Positions 40,205 through 48,435 of a DNA stretch of 64,000 bases are shown in pieces. The number at the start of each line of letters is the position of its first letter. Positions within the stretch are counted from its first letter, which is position 1. The notes beneath the pieces are model-generated. The model saw only the letters and a list, made by a program, of their open reading frames with translations. It was not told the DNA's origin and did not search any database. Both the position numbers and the translations under genes were made by a program. The DNA comes from Kiritimatiellia bacterium (GTDB lineage: Bacteria; Verrucomicrobiota; Kiritimatiellia; RFP12; UBA1067), in assembly GCA_027858965.1 (NCBI GenBank), contig JAQIBS010000090.1, positions 1 through 64,000 of the forward strand, given 5' to 3'.

Positions 40205-40717
40205 GTAATATCCACCCTTAAGCTTGAGAACTATTGGTATAATACAACCCGGCGTGATCCGCGTGTTCTGCCGGCGGCACATTTCCTGCGTATGACTAAA
40301 ATTAACGAGTTGCCGCAACTAGTGAATATTTTCAAGGGGGATATGTCGATTGTCGGGCCGCGTCCTTTGGTTGATAAAACTTTTGATCCCTATCCTGATT
40401 ATGTCAAAGAAAACATCTATAACGTCAAACCAGGATTGACCGGGATTGGTTCGATTGTGTTCCGGGATGAGGAGCGCCTGTTATCTGAGTGTGATATGGA
40501 GATGTCGGAATTTTACGGGAAATATATTGCTCCGGCCAAAGGCGATTTGGAAATATGGTATCAGAATCACCTTTCGCTCTGGACTGATCTGATGATGATT
40601 TTTCTGACGGCCTGGGTGATTGTTTTTCCTGAAAGCAATTTGCTTCATAAGATCTTTAAAGATCTGCCAGAGATTGATGTGCCGGGTTTGGGCTGCGCGG
40701 CTACGCCGCTGGTTTGA
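40205..40717 (+). pseudogene. 5'-truncated bacterial sugar transferase (WcaJ/WbaP-like C-terminus)
   Basis: From 40205, directly after the GT2 stop, the frame reads without a start codon up to RRDPRVLPAAHFLRMTKINELPQLVNIFKGDMSIVGPRPLV. That is the catalytic core of undecaprenyl-phosphate sugar phosphotransferases. The N-terminal membrane helix and the KFRTM motif are missing. The remaining 141 residues from the ATG at 40292 include YVKENIYNVKPGLTGIGSI. The last residues (GCAATPLV) and the stop are encoded by the first unit of the repeat array at 40697. Both ends are thus altered, and activity is unlikely. A complete enzyme of this class is at 48436. Confidence 0.8.
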
Positions 40718-40902
40718 GTCGCGGCTACGCCGCTGGTTTGACGGCCTTCGGCCTGGTTTAAGTCGCGGCTGACGCCGCTGGTTTGAGTCGCTTGCTACGC
40801 AAGCTGGTTTGATCCGCTTGCTACGCAAGCTGGTTTGATCCGCGGCTGCGCTGCTGGTTTGAGGTTTGAATCGCAGCAAGCTGCTGGTTTGGAGGTTTGA
40901 AA
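40697..40902 (+). repeat. Array of eight hairpin units ending in TGGTTTGA, forward orientation
   Basis: Each unit is a short palindrome followed by TGGTTTGA plus GTC or TCC. Palindromes include GCGGC-TAC-GCCGC (twice), GGCC-TTC-GGCC, GCGGC-TGAC-GCCGC and GCTTGC-TAC-GCAAGC (twice), then two GCAGC-like units. The period is about 24 nt. The words between stems are conserved while the stems change in a compensated way. The array ends at the ATG of the S23-like gene. Confidence 0.78.
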
Positions 40903-40903
40903 G

Positions 40904-41305
40904 ATGGCAACGATTAAGAAGTTTGAGGAAATTGAAGCGTGGAAGTTATCTAGAGAGCTAACGCGTGAGATTTATGGTGCTACGAAGAATGCCGATTTTA
41001 GTCATGATTATGGGCTGAAGGATCAGATTCAACGTGCAGCAGTTTCGGTTATGAGTAATATTGCCGAAGGATTTGAACGTGGCGGCAATAAAGAGTTTAT
41101 TAACTTTTTATGTATTGCGAAAGGTTCCTGCGGAGAGATACGCGCACAACTTTATGTGGCGCTGGATTTGAAGTATATTACGGAGGAAAATTTTAATCAT
41201 CTTTGTAAACTTTGTAACCGTATTTCCATGATGCTTTATCGGCTTATAGATGTTCTCAAAAAATCCTCAGTAACCGGAGTTCGTTACAAAAGACCAGAGG
41301 ATTAA
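40904..41305 (+). CDS. Four-helix bundle protein (S23/IVP-like)
   Basis: A 133-residue protein of the TIGR02436 type: EIEAWKLSRELTREIYGAT, FSHDYGLKDQIQRAAVSVMSNIAEGFERGGNKEFINFLCIAKGSCGEIRAQLYVALDLKYI, ending in helices. The motif QIQRAAVSVMSNIAEG is diagnostic. First found in 23S rRNA intervening sequences of Leptospira, the family is mostly found alone, as here. It is also related to the Avd protein of diversity-generating retroelements, but no reverse transcriptase is visible. It is bracketed by hairpin arrays of opposite orientation (40697-40902 and 41323-41493). Function unknown. Confidence 0.88.
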   Translation: MATIKKFEEIEAWKLSRELTREIYGATKNADFSHDYGLKDQIQRAAVSVMSNIAEGFERGGNKEFINFLCIAKGSCGEIRAQLYVALDLKYITEENFNHLCKLCNRISMMLYRLIDVLKKSSVTGVRYKRPED

Positions 41306-41322
41306 CAATAACCTGAAACTTT

Positions 41323-41493
41323 AAACCAGCACCGCAGCCGCGCCCCAAACAGGCCGAAGACCGGTTAAACCAGTGGCGTAGCCGCGCCCCAAACCAGCTT
41401 GCGGAGCAAGCACCCCAAACAGCACCGAAGGTGCGGTTCAAACCAGTGGCGTCAGCCGCGACTCAAACCAGCACCGAAGGTGCGGTTCAAACT
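41323..41493 (-). repeat. Array of seven hairpin units beginning AAACCAG, reverse orientation
   Basis: Units read (C)AAACCAG followed by a palindrome, for example GCACC-GAA-GGTGC (two perfect copies) and GCTTGC-GGA-GCAAGC, or diverged GGCGTAGCCGCGCC units. AAACCAG is the reverse complement of CTGGTTT, the constant word of the array at 40697, so the two arrays are inverted relative to each other around the S23-like gene. Confidence 0.75.
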
Positions 41494-41499
41494 TTTATT

Positions 41500-44160
41500 A
41501 TGGAAGATAGGATCAAAATAATTCCCAGTGGCCAACTTCGGTTTGTCGCTGGCGATATGAATTCTAAAGTTTCTAGGGAGCTTGTCGCTGCATTTGCACG
41601 ATCATGGACTGATGGTTTGTATTGTTTGTCGGCGAATAAGTATAAGTTTGAACATGAGATTGCTCTGAGATATTGGCAGCGTGTCGCGGATTTGGTTCTG
41701 ACGGAGATTTGTCATATTCCAGAGGATGCGAAAGATGTCACTATCAGTAAACGCTCCGATTCCCTTCTGCCGGAGTTGCTTTTGTCCGCCCCGCCCATGG
41801 AAGGCGGCGAGTATCTCACATTGGACCTTCTGAAAAGGATATCTCTAGCCTTACGCACGTGGTGTGAGATGCAGATTGTCCATTCTGGAGGGGTCTCTGA
41901 ATTTATGCAGAAATATGCGCCGACGTGGCATCAGGTCGGCAGGGTATGTTTTCATCTGGCAGAGAACAAAGCTGATGAATCGCGCCCTTTTGCATTTTTA
42001 GCGACATACTCAACAGGGTTTAGCGAAGAGGGTAAAGTTAAGCATGTAAGGTTGCGACAGGCTTTAACTCAATATGCGGGGGAATGTAATAAACCGGCAC
42101 TTATTAAGTTACTTTCGCCAGTTGAAAAGGCCTGCTCCAAATCGGAATGGGTTCAAAAGTTATTTGATAGCGGGAGAATATATGGAGCAACTGCGTTGCA
42201 GACACCGGATGCATTTCGGTTTTTGCAGGATATTCCTGTGTTGGAGGAGTGTGGACTTACGGTTAAAATTCCTAATTGGTGGAAGAAAAGACCTAGGCCG
42301 CAGGTAAGCGTTACAGTCGGAAGTAATAAAACATCGGTTGTTGGCAAGAATGCCCTGCTGGACTTTAATGTTGGGGTGGCGCTCGGGGGAGAGATGCTTT
42401 CGGAGGAGGAAGTTAAATCGATTTTAGCGGGTGAAGATGGACTGGTCAGTATAAAGGGACAGTGGGTTGAGGTTGATAAGGAGAAGCTGCAGGATGCATT
42501 GAAACACTGGAAGGCGTTGCAGGATCAGGTGGGTGATGATGGCATCTCTTTTGTTAAAGGCATGCGGCTTCTGGCGGGGGTCTCTCTTAATCCAAATGAT
42601 GATTCAGTGATTGATGAGAGTGCTGTTCAGTGGATGGATGTGACGGCAGGTGAGCAGCTTCGGGCGATTTTGGAGCAGCTACGAGATCCCAAGAAAATTG
42701 AATCAATTGTAGTGACAGATAAGTTACAGGCAACGCTGCGGCACTATCAGCGAGATGGGTTTGAGTGGTTGCGTTTTTTAAGTGAGCTGGGGCTTGGTGC
42801 ATGTTTAGCGGATGATATGGGGCTGGGTAAGACAATTCAGGTTTTAGCGCTTCTTTTGTATTATCAATCCAGAGGTGGTACAACCCAATCTTCTTTGCTG
42901 GTTGTTCCTGCATCATTAATGAAAAACTGGAATTTAGAGGCGCAGCGTTTCGCACCATCGTTGAAGCTTATTTTTTTGCATCCGGCATCATTGAATCGTG
43001 AAGAGCTGGCGGAGCTTGCAAATAATCCAAAGAGGTCGTTTAAGGGCGTTGACCTGGTTGTGACGACATACGCAATGGTTTATCGTTTGGAGTGGCTGGC
43101 TGATGTGAATTGGAATTTGTTGGTTTTAGATGAAGCTCAGGCAATTAAAAACCCATCAACGCGTCAGAGTAAAGCGGTTAAAAAACTCTCTGCTGAGTCA
43201 CGGATCGCTCTGACCGGAACCCCGATTGAGAATCGGCTGGGTGATTTGTGGTCGTTATTTGATTTTTTGAATCCCGGCTTGTTGGGCTCGGCGAATGCAT
43301 TTAAGGGATTTATTAAGAATATGCAGACTGGCGGAGAAGGGCAGTTTGTTGCATTGCAGAAGTTGGTGCGCCCCTATATTCTACGTCGATTGAAGACTGA
43401 TCGTAGCATTATCAGCGATCTGCCGGATAAGATTGAGAGTGCCTGCTATTGTTCATTGACCAAGGCGCAGATCAAGCTGTACAGTCAGAGTGTGCAGAGT
43501 TTGGCTGATGCATTGGAGCATGCGACAGGGATGGAGCGGCGCGGATTGGTTTTGCAGTCGCTGATGCGTCTGAAGCAGATTTGCAACCATCCGAGCCAAT
43601 TAAGCGGCGATGGCGAATACAAGGCGGAGGTTAGTGGCAAGTTCTTACGATTGGGAGAAATCTGCGAGGAGATTGCCTCGCGTCAGGACAAGGTTTTGAT
43701 TTTTACACAGTTTCGAGAGATTATTGAGCCGCTTCAAATATATCTTACAGGAGTTTTTGGACGGAGTGGAGTTGTGTTGCATGGAGGCACAGCGGTTAAA
43801 AAGCGTCAGAAGCTGGTGGATGAATTTCAACGGGAGGATGGCCCCCCTTTCTTTATTCTTTCGTTAAAGGCCGGTGGCACCGGTTTGAATTTAACGGCGG
43901 CATCGCATGTGGTACACTTCGATCGTTGGTGGAATCCGGCGGTTGAAAATCAGGCGACTGACCGCGCATTTAGGATTGGTCAGAAGAAGAATGTGATAGT
44001 GCATAAGTTTGTTACAAATGGAACGATTGAAGAGAAGATTGATGCGTTGATACAAGAGAAACAGGAGATCTCTGAAAAAGTGTTATCCACTAATGGAGAG
44101 GTGAATTTCACGGAGTTGTCAAATGATGAAATTATGAATCTTGTTGCGTTGGATCAATAG
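41500..44160 (+). CDS. SNF2/Rad54-family helicase
   Basis: An 886-residue SF2 helicase. The first 380 residues are a family-specific N-terminus with LRFVAGDMNSKV. Motor motifs: ACLADDMGLGKTIQVLALLL (I), LLVVPASLMKNW (Ia), LLVLDEAQAIKNPSTRQSKAV (II, DEAQ), ALTGTPIENRLGDLWSLFDFL (III), LIFTQFREII (IV) and LSLKAGGTGLNLTAASHVVHFDRWWNPAVENQATDRAFRIGQ (V and VI). The ATG at 41500 is used; an in-frame ATG at 41431 would add 23 residues read from the hairpin array. These proteins translocate on double-stranded DNA and remodel protein-DNA complexes. It begins a block with two SWIM-containing genes. The stop codon abuts a hairpin array. Confidence 0.88.
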   Translation: MEDRIKIIPSGQLRFVAGDMNSKVSRELVAAFARSWTDGLYCLSANKYKFEHEIALRYWQRVADLVLTEICHIPEDAKDVTISKRSDSLLPELLLSAPPMEGGEYLTLDLLKRISLALRTWCEMQIVHSGGVSEFMQKYAPTWHQVGRVCFHLAENKADESRPFAFLATYSTGFSEEGKVKHVRLRQALTQYAGECNKPALIKLLSPVEKACSKSEWVQKLFDSGRIYGATALQTPDAFRFLQDIPVLEECGLTVKIPNWWKKRPRPQVSVTVGSNKTSVVGKNALLDFNVGVALGGEMLSEEEVKSILAGEDGLVSIKGQWVEVDKEKLQDALKHWKALQDQVGDDGISFVKGMRLLAGVSLNPNDDSVIDESAVQWMDVTAGEQLRAILEQLRDPKKIESIVVTDKLQATLRHYQRDGFEWLRFLSELGLGACLADDMGLGKTIQVLALLLYYQSRGGTTQSSLLVVPASLMKNWNLEAQRFAPSLKLIFLHPASLNREELAELANNPKRSFKGVDLVVTTYAMVYRLEWLADVNWNLLVLDEAQAIKNPSTRQSKAVKKLSAESRIALTGTPIENRLGDLWSLFDFLNPGLLGSANAFKGFIKNMQTGGEGQFVALQKLVRPYILRRLKTDRSIISDLPDKIESACYCSLTKAQIKLYSQSVQSLADALEHATGMERRGLVLQSLMRLKQICNHPSQLSGDGEYKAEVSGKFLRLGEICEEIASRQDKVLIFTQFREIIEPLQIYLTGVFGRSGVVLHGGTAVKKRQKLVDEFQREDGPPFFILSLKAGGTGLNLTAASHVVHFDRWWNPAVENQATDRAFRIGQKKNVIVHKFVTNGTIEEKIDALIQEKQEISEKVLSTNGEVNFTELSNDEIMNLVALDQ

Positions 44161-44360
44161 GCGCTTCGCGCCGTTCAAAGTTGCTACGCAACGTTTAAAG
44201 CAAGCAAAGCTTGCGTTCAAGGGCACTTCATGCCGTTCAAAGTTGCTACGCAACGTTTAAAGTTTGAACGTTGAACGTGCTGGAAGCACATGGAACGCTG
44301 GCTTGCCAGCTTTGAACGTTCACGCAGTGAACATTGAACGTGCCGAAGGCACATTAAACA
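44160..44360 (+). repeat. Array of nine hairpin words with GTTCAAA and TTGAAC spacers
   Basis: Palindromes in order include GGCGC-TTC-GCGCC, GTTGC-TAC-GCAAC, GCAAGC-AAA-GCTTGC, GGCAC-TTC-ATGCC (decayed), GTTGC-TAC-GCAAC, GTGCT-GGA-AGCAC, GCTGGC-TT-GCCAGC, GTTCAC-GCA-GTGAAC and GTGCC-GAA-GGCAC. In the first half they are followed by GTTCAAA or GTTTAAA, in the second half by the complementary sense ATTGAAC or TTTGAAC, so the array turns round near 44262. Confidence 0.75.
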
Positions 44361-44377
44361 CAGCTTTAGGAGTTATT

Positions 44378-45331
44378 ATGCGATATGAGCAATGGCCAGC
44401 CTATGTGTCGGTGGCTGAGAAAAAAGAAAAAGCGAAGAGGCAGATAAAGAAACTCTCAAAGAAGATCAAGGATATCAAGCCTGTTGAGATTGAGGGACGC
44501 ATTATCGCTAAGACATTTTGGGGCAAGGCGTGGTGTACGCATTTGGAACATTTTTCCGACTATTCAAATCGCCTGCCGCGTGGTAAGAGTTATGCGCGGC
44601 ATGGTTCGATCTGTCATTTAGAGATCTGTGAAGGTGAGATAACCGCTAAAGTCAGCGGTTCTTCGATGTATGATGTAAAGATCAAGATATCTCCTCTGAA
44701 GAAAAAGACCTGGAAGGAGATTAAAAGCCGGTGCACTGGGAAAATCGGCTCATTAATTGAATTGCTGCAGGGAAAAATATCAAAAGACGTTATGTCGGTT
44801 GTGACGGAACCCAAAACAGGACTGCTACCACAGACAGGCGAAATAAAGCTGGATTGCAGTTGCCCTGATTGGGCGGTCATGTGCAAGCATGTGGCAGCGG
44901 TGCTTTATGGAATTGGAAATCGTCTTGATTATGAGCCCGAGTTGCTTTTTGTGTTACGCGGGGTGGATGCCTCAGAGTTGATTGATGAGGGTATGACCAC
45001 TGGGTTGCCGCAAGCAGGGACTGAAGATAACAGCGCAATTTCAGAAGATCAGTTGCAGGGAATGTTTGGCGGTGATATCGATTTGCAACTGGATGATGAT
45101 GCGCAGCGTGTTGCGGAGGATAGTGCGGATTATGGGGCTAACGATGGTGATTGCGGAAGCGGTGAACTATATTTGAGTGGTGCGGATGTGCTCGCTAAAC
45201 GAAGCACGCTTGGGCTTACTGCGGCAGGCTTCGCAAGGCAGGTCGGAGTTACCCCCGCAACGATCTATCGCTGGGAGAAGACAAAGAAACCCTTTAAAAT
45301 GAAAAAACGCTATGCCGATTTTTTCAGGTAG
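44378..45331 (+). CDS. SWIM zinc-finger protein with C-terminal helix-turn-helix
   Basis: A 317-residue protein from ATG 44378, which has TAGGAGT 5 nt upstream. Reading from 44264 would only add repeat-encoded residues. The N-terminal half contains RIIAKTFWGKAWCTHLEHFSDYSNRLPRGKSYAR, the usual start of bacterial SWIM proteins paired with SNF2 helicases. The zinc motif LDCSCPDWAVMCKHVAAVLYG (CxC...CxH) is at about residue 165. Residues 270-317 (LGLTAAGFARQVGVTPATIYRWEKTKKPFKMKK) form an XRE-like helix-turn-helix. The fusion suggests DNA binding or self-regulation within the helicase block. Confidence 0.85.
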   Translation: MRYEQWPAYVSVAEKKEKAKRQIKKLSKKIKDIKPVEIEGRIIAKTFWGKAWCTHLEHFSDYSNRLPRGKSYARHGSICHLEICEGEITAKVSGSSMYDVKIKISPLKKKTWKEIKSRCTGKIGSLIELLQGKISKDVMSVVTEPKTGLLPQTGEIKLDCSCPDWAVMCKHVAAVLYGIGNRLDYEPELLFVLRGVDASELIDEGMTTGLPQAGTEDNSAISEDQLQGMFGGDIDLQLDDDAQRVAEDSADYGANDGDCGSGELYLSGADVLAKRSTLGLTAAGFARQVGVTPATIYRWEKTKKPFKMKKRYADFFR

Positions 45332-45384
45332 TTAAATGAGCGGTTTCTACTATGTTTGGTAATGATAGAATTACAAGGAAGTTT

Positions 45385-45477
45385 ATGCGTGGATTAACCG
45401 ATGAAGATCGTGAATTAACTGAGAAGATGCAGGCGGCGAGTGAGCGAATGCTGAACTATATCAAGAGGCAGAAATGA
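45385..45477 (+). CDS. Small ORF (30 aa) between the SWIM and helicase genes
   Basis: ATG 45385 is preceded by AAGGAAG with a 5-nt spacer. The product is MRGLTDEDRELTEKMQAAS followed by ERMLNYIKRQK, strongly charged and probably one amphipathic helix. An upstream in-frame ATG at 45352 would give 41 residues but has no ribosome-binding site. The stop TGA overlaps the helicase ATG (ATGA at 45474), so its translation could couple to that of the helicase. I recognise no family. It may be a small partner of the helicase or a leader peptide. Confidence 0.5.
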   Translation: MRGLTDEDRELTEKMQAASERMLNYIKRQK

Positions 45478-48275
45478 AAAAAGCGAATGAAATAAGAGTT
45501 TCAACCAAGTGGATGACGACAGATGCTGAAGAGCGTGCGCTTAGAAAGAAACGGGCGTTGTTGGAGACGATGAGTGTGCGCCCGCTTTCAAAAAGTCGCA
45601 AGGAACTCTTTCAGAACTATGAGGTGCGCCGCACAGAGGGTGAGGAGTCGACTAAATATATTGTTGAGTTGCGTTCACTCGAAAAGTCAATCAATAGTTG
45701 CACGTGTCAGGACTTTCTTAAAAATGGGCTTGGCGTATGTAAACATATTGAGCGTGTGCTTATGTATGTGCGTCGACCAAAGCGCGATGAGAGTAGAACA
45801 TCACCGTATGTTGAGCTTTTTATGACGCGAGATCCGTATGAGCCGATGTTGATGATCGGTTCTTTGTTGCCAAAGAGGTGGCAGAATAAATTACGGAAGA
45901 TGATTGATGTTCAGGGACGACTGCGGCACTTAAATGCGGATGCTTTGTCGGCTGTGGTTGATTTGTGTGGTGAGATATCGGGTGCGGACGTATCATCTGC
46001 CAGAGTTTCAAGCGAGGCGAAAGAGTTTTTAGAAAAACTGAGGATTAAAGAACGCCTCTCTGGATTTGAGTCACTTTTTCGCGAGGAGATGGTCAAAAGT
46101 AAAGGTGCGTTGCCGTTCTTGAAAATGCCGTTGTATCCCTATCAAATCGAGGGGGTTTTGCACCTCGCCTTCAAAGGGCGTGCGATGCTGGCTGATGAAA
46201 TGGGCCTTGGTAAGACGGTACAGGCGGTGGCGGCCGCTGCTATAATGAGTGAGGTGATGCAGGTAAAGCGTGTGCTTGTCATTTCTCCCGCATCGTTGAA
46301 AGCCGAGTGGGAGGATCAGATCCAGACATTTACCGAATTGGAGACGGAGGTTCTTTTTGGTCTGCGTCCTGCCCGGTTGAAGCGTTATCAGGACTCAAAA
46401 GCCTTTTTCATGTTGGCCAATTATGAGCAGGTTCTTCGTGATTACCATGAAATTAACACAATTCTTAAACCTGATCTTGTGATTTTGGATGAGGCTCAGC
46501 GCATAAAGAATTGGAAGACACAGACAGCGCGCTCTTTGAAGATGTTGGACAGTCGTTTTGCTTTTGTTTTAACCGGCACTCCTTTGGAGAACAGAATTGA
46601 TGAGTTGTATTCCATATCTGAATTTATAGACCCAACTCTCTTTGGCAGTCTTTTTCGATTTAATCGCAAGTATTATCGATTCAATGATTTCGGCAAGGTG
46701 GATGGCATGCAGAACCTTGATAATCTGCATGAAAAAGTCAAAAAGATCATGTTGCGCAGGCGTAAAGGTGATATTAGTGAACAGCTGCCTGACCGTGTGG
46801 ATAACACCTACTTTGTCAAGATGACACCGGAGCAGCGGAAGCGCTATGCCGAACATGAAGTTGTAGTTGCCGCACTTGTTGCCGCCAGCAAGAAACGTCC
46901 GCTCCGACCGGAGGAGATGGATCGGTTGCAGATGAATCTTTCCTGTATGCGTATGTGTTGTGACACCTGCTATATTCTTGATCCAAAGATAAAGAAGGCC
47001 CCGAAACTGGATGAACTTGAACGTGTACTGGAAGATATCTGGGACGATGATCCGGAACGTAAGGTGATTATTTTCTCAGAGTGGGTGCGTATGTTAGAAT
47101 TGGTGCAGGAACGACTCTCTAAAATGGAGGTGGGCTATGCCTTACATACAGGTTCGGTGCCGCAGAAGGAGCGTAGGGTAGAGATAAAACGGTTTAAGTC
47201 TGATCCTGATTGTCGGGTGTTTTTATCGTCAGAGTCTGGTGGGGTGGGACTGAACTTGCAATCGGCCAGTGTTGTAATGAATCTTGATATGCCCTGGAAT
47301 CCGGCTAAGCTGGAGCAGCGCATTGCGAGGGCCTGGCGTAAGCATCAGACAAGAACTGTGAATGTAATAAATTTGGTTTCTGAAGAGACGATCGAGCACA
47401 AAATGCTGGATACTCTCAAGTTTAAGCAAGGTTTGGCTGATGCGGTGTTAGACTCACTTGGCGAATTTGAAACATTCGAGAAATCTAATGCGAAAAGTGC
47501 CTTCATGGAGCGTTTGGCGGATGTTATGGACTCCCCGGTTCAGGTGGAACCAATGAAATTAGCTAAAGAAGAAGAAAAATTAGATTCTGGTGAGCGTCTT
47601 AAAGCGATACTGGGTAAAGGTAATAGCGGTGTTGATAGTTGCAAGGTGAGTCTTGATGATAAAGGCAATCCGAATGCGGTGTTGGCTGTGGGCGAGAAGG
47701 TTACGGGAAAGACGCTACGCGGCCTGATGCAGGAAACTCACGGAGTTGCACTGCCTCCATCCAGAGTGGTTTCCATTATCCCTGAGATACAAGCTGTTCT
47801 GGAAAAGCTGGAGGGGTTGGGATTTATTAAGATTCAGCAAGATGGTATAGAGAAGTTGTTTGATAGCGGACGACCTAAGTCGGAATCTCTGCAGAAGAAT
47901 CAAGAGCGTGTGAAGAAATGCAAGCGGGCTGAAGCACAGATTCAAACAGGGGTGCGGGATCATAAGATGGCGGAGGTTTTATTAGCAGGTGGGTTCCCTG
48001 ATGAGGCACTGAAAGCTGCTCGCAAAGCTGTTTGTTACAGTGCTGGCGCGCTTTATGTATTTGTTCGGGATTCGCATATTGATAGTAAGCTTAGCCCATT
48101 GACGCAAGAGATGGTTGATGTCATCAAGGGATATGGCGCTGTGGAAAGGGAGCAGGTTACTGTCCTGCAAATGGCATTTTTTGAGTTGGAGGCAGACCCT
48201 AAAAGCTTTGTTGTAAAAACACAAATGTTTATTGAATATTGTGAAAGAGAGTTGGAAATGCGGCGCTTATGCTAA
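45474..48275 (+). CDS. SWIM-domain SNF2 helicase
   Basis: A 933-residue protein. The N-terminal SWIM finger is SCTCQDFLKNGLGVCKHIERVL at about residue 76. Motor motifs: MLADEMGLGKTVQAVAAAAIM (I), VLVISPASLKAEWEDQI (Ia), LVILDEAQRIKNWKTQTARSL (II), FVLTGTPLENRIDELYSISEFIDP (III), VIIFSEWVRMLELV (IV) and LSSESGGVGLNLQSASVVMNLDMPWNPAKLEQRIARAWRKHQ (V and VI). About 240 residues follow. The last 100 (HKMAEVLLAGGFPDEALKAARKAVCYSAGALYVFV onward) are helical and could be HEPN-like, without the catalytic RX4H that I can see. It starts on an ATGA overlap. Together with the SNF2 and SWIM-HTH genes it may form one DNA-acting complex, possibly defensive. Confidence 0.87.
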   Translation: MKKANEIRVSTKWMTTDAEERALRKKRALLETMSVRPLSKSRKELFQNYEVRRTEGEESTKYIVELRSLEKSINSCTCQDFLKNGLGVCKHIERVLMYVRRPKRDESRTSPYVELFMTRDPYEPMLMIGSLLPKRWQNKLRKMIDVQGRLRHLNADALSAVVDLCGEISGADVSSARVSSEAKEFLEKLRIKERLSGFESLFREEMVKSKGALPFLKMPLYPYQIEGVLHLAFKGRAMLADEMGLGKTVQAVAAAAIMSEVMQVKRVLVISPASLKAEWEDQIQTFTELETEVLFGLRPARLKRYQDSKAFFMLANYEQVLRDYHEINTILKPDLVILDEAQRIKNWKTQTARSLKMLDSRFAFVLTGTPLENRIDELYSISEFIDPTLFGSLFRFNRKYYRFNDFGKVDGMQNLDNLHEKVKKIMLRRRKGDISEQLPDRVDNTYFVKMTPEQRKRYAEHEVVVAALVAASKKRPLRPEEMDRLQMNLSCMRMCCDTCYILDPKIKKAPKLDELERVLEDIWDDDPERKVIIFSEWVRMLELVQERLSKMEVGYALHTGSVPQKERRVEIKRFKSDPDCRVFLSSESGGVGLNLQSASVVMNLDMPWNPAKLEQRIARAWRKHQTRTVNVINLVSEETIEHKMLDTLKFKQGLADAVLDSLGEFETFEKSNAKSAFMERLADVMDSPVQVEPMKLAKEEEKLDSGERLKAILGKGNSGVDSCKVSLDDKGNPNAVLAVGEKVTGKTLRGLMQETHGVALPPSRVVSIIPEIQAVLEKLEGLGFIKIQQDGIEKLFDSGRPKSESLQKNQERVKKCKRAEAQIQTGVRDHKMAEVLLAGGFPDEALKAARKAVCYSAGALYVFVRDSHIDSKLSPLTQEMVDVIKGYGAVEREQVTVLQMAFFELEADPKSFVVKTQMFIEYCERELEMRRLC

Positions 48276-48330
48276 TTCAGCGGAGCCGCAACTAAACTTA
48301 TTACTTAGCAGTTATTGCCCGCGAATCTGT

Positions 48331-48376
48331 TGTGCTTGTGATTTTTTTACGCTGACCGCTAAAAATTACAAGCGCA
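48331..48376. terminator. Inverted repeat between the helicase and sugar transferase genes
   Basis: Arms of 16 nt (TGTGCTTGTGATTTTT and AAAAATTACAAGCGCA, 14 of 16 pairs) surround a 14-nt loop. It lies 55 nt after the helicase stop. The T-rich left arm and A-rich right arm would let it work as a bidirectional terminator, but no clear T-run follows on the plus strand, so the function is uncertain. Confidence 0.4.
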
Positions 48377-48435
48377 GAGGCCTATGGTTTTGTACGAAGA
48401 CAACATAATTTTAACGGTAAAGAATTGTAAAAATA

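Noticed and set aside
40697-40902. CRISPR-like array
   Set aside because: The period is only about 24 nt, the units are hairpins with a constant 8-10-nt word, there are no unique spacers of 30 nt or more, and no cas gene is near.
40904-41305. Diversity-generating retroelement accessory protein (Avd)
   Set aside because: The fold is related, but no reverse transcriptase, template repeat or variable repeat was seen; the sequence fits the stand-alone S23 group.
41431-41499. Longer N-terminus for the SNF2 helicase
   Set aside because: The extra residues are encoded by hairpin-array units, so the ATG at 41500 is preferred.
44264-44377. Longer N-terminus for the SWIM-HTH protein
   Set aside because: The residues come from the hairpin array, and the ATG at 44378 has a good ribosome-binding site.
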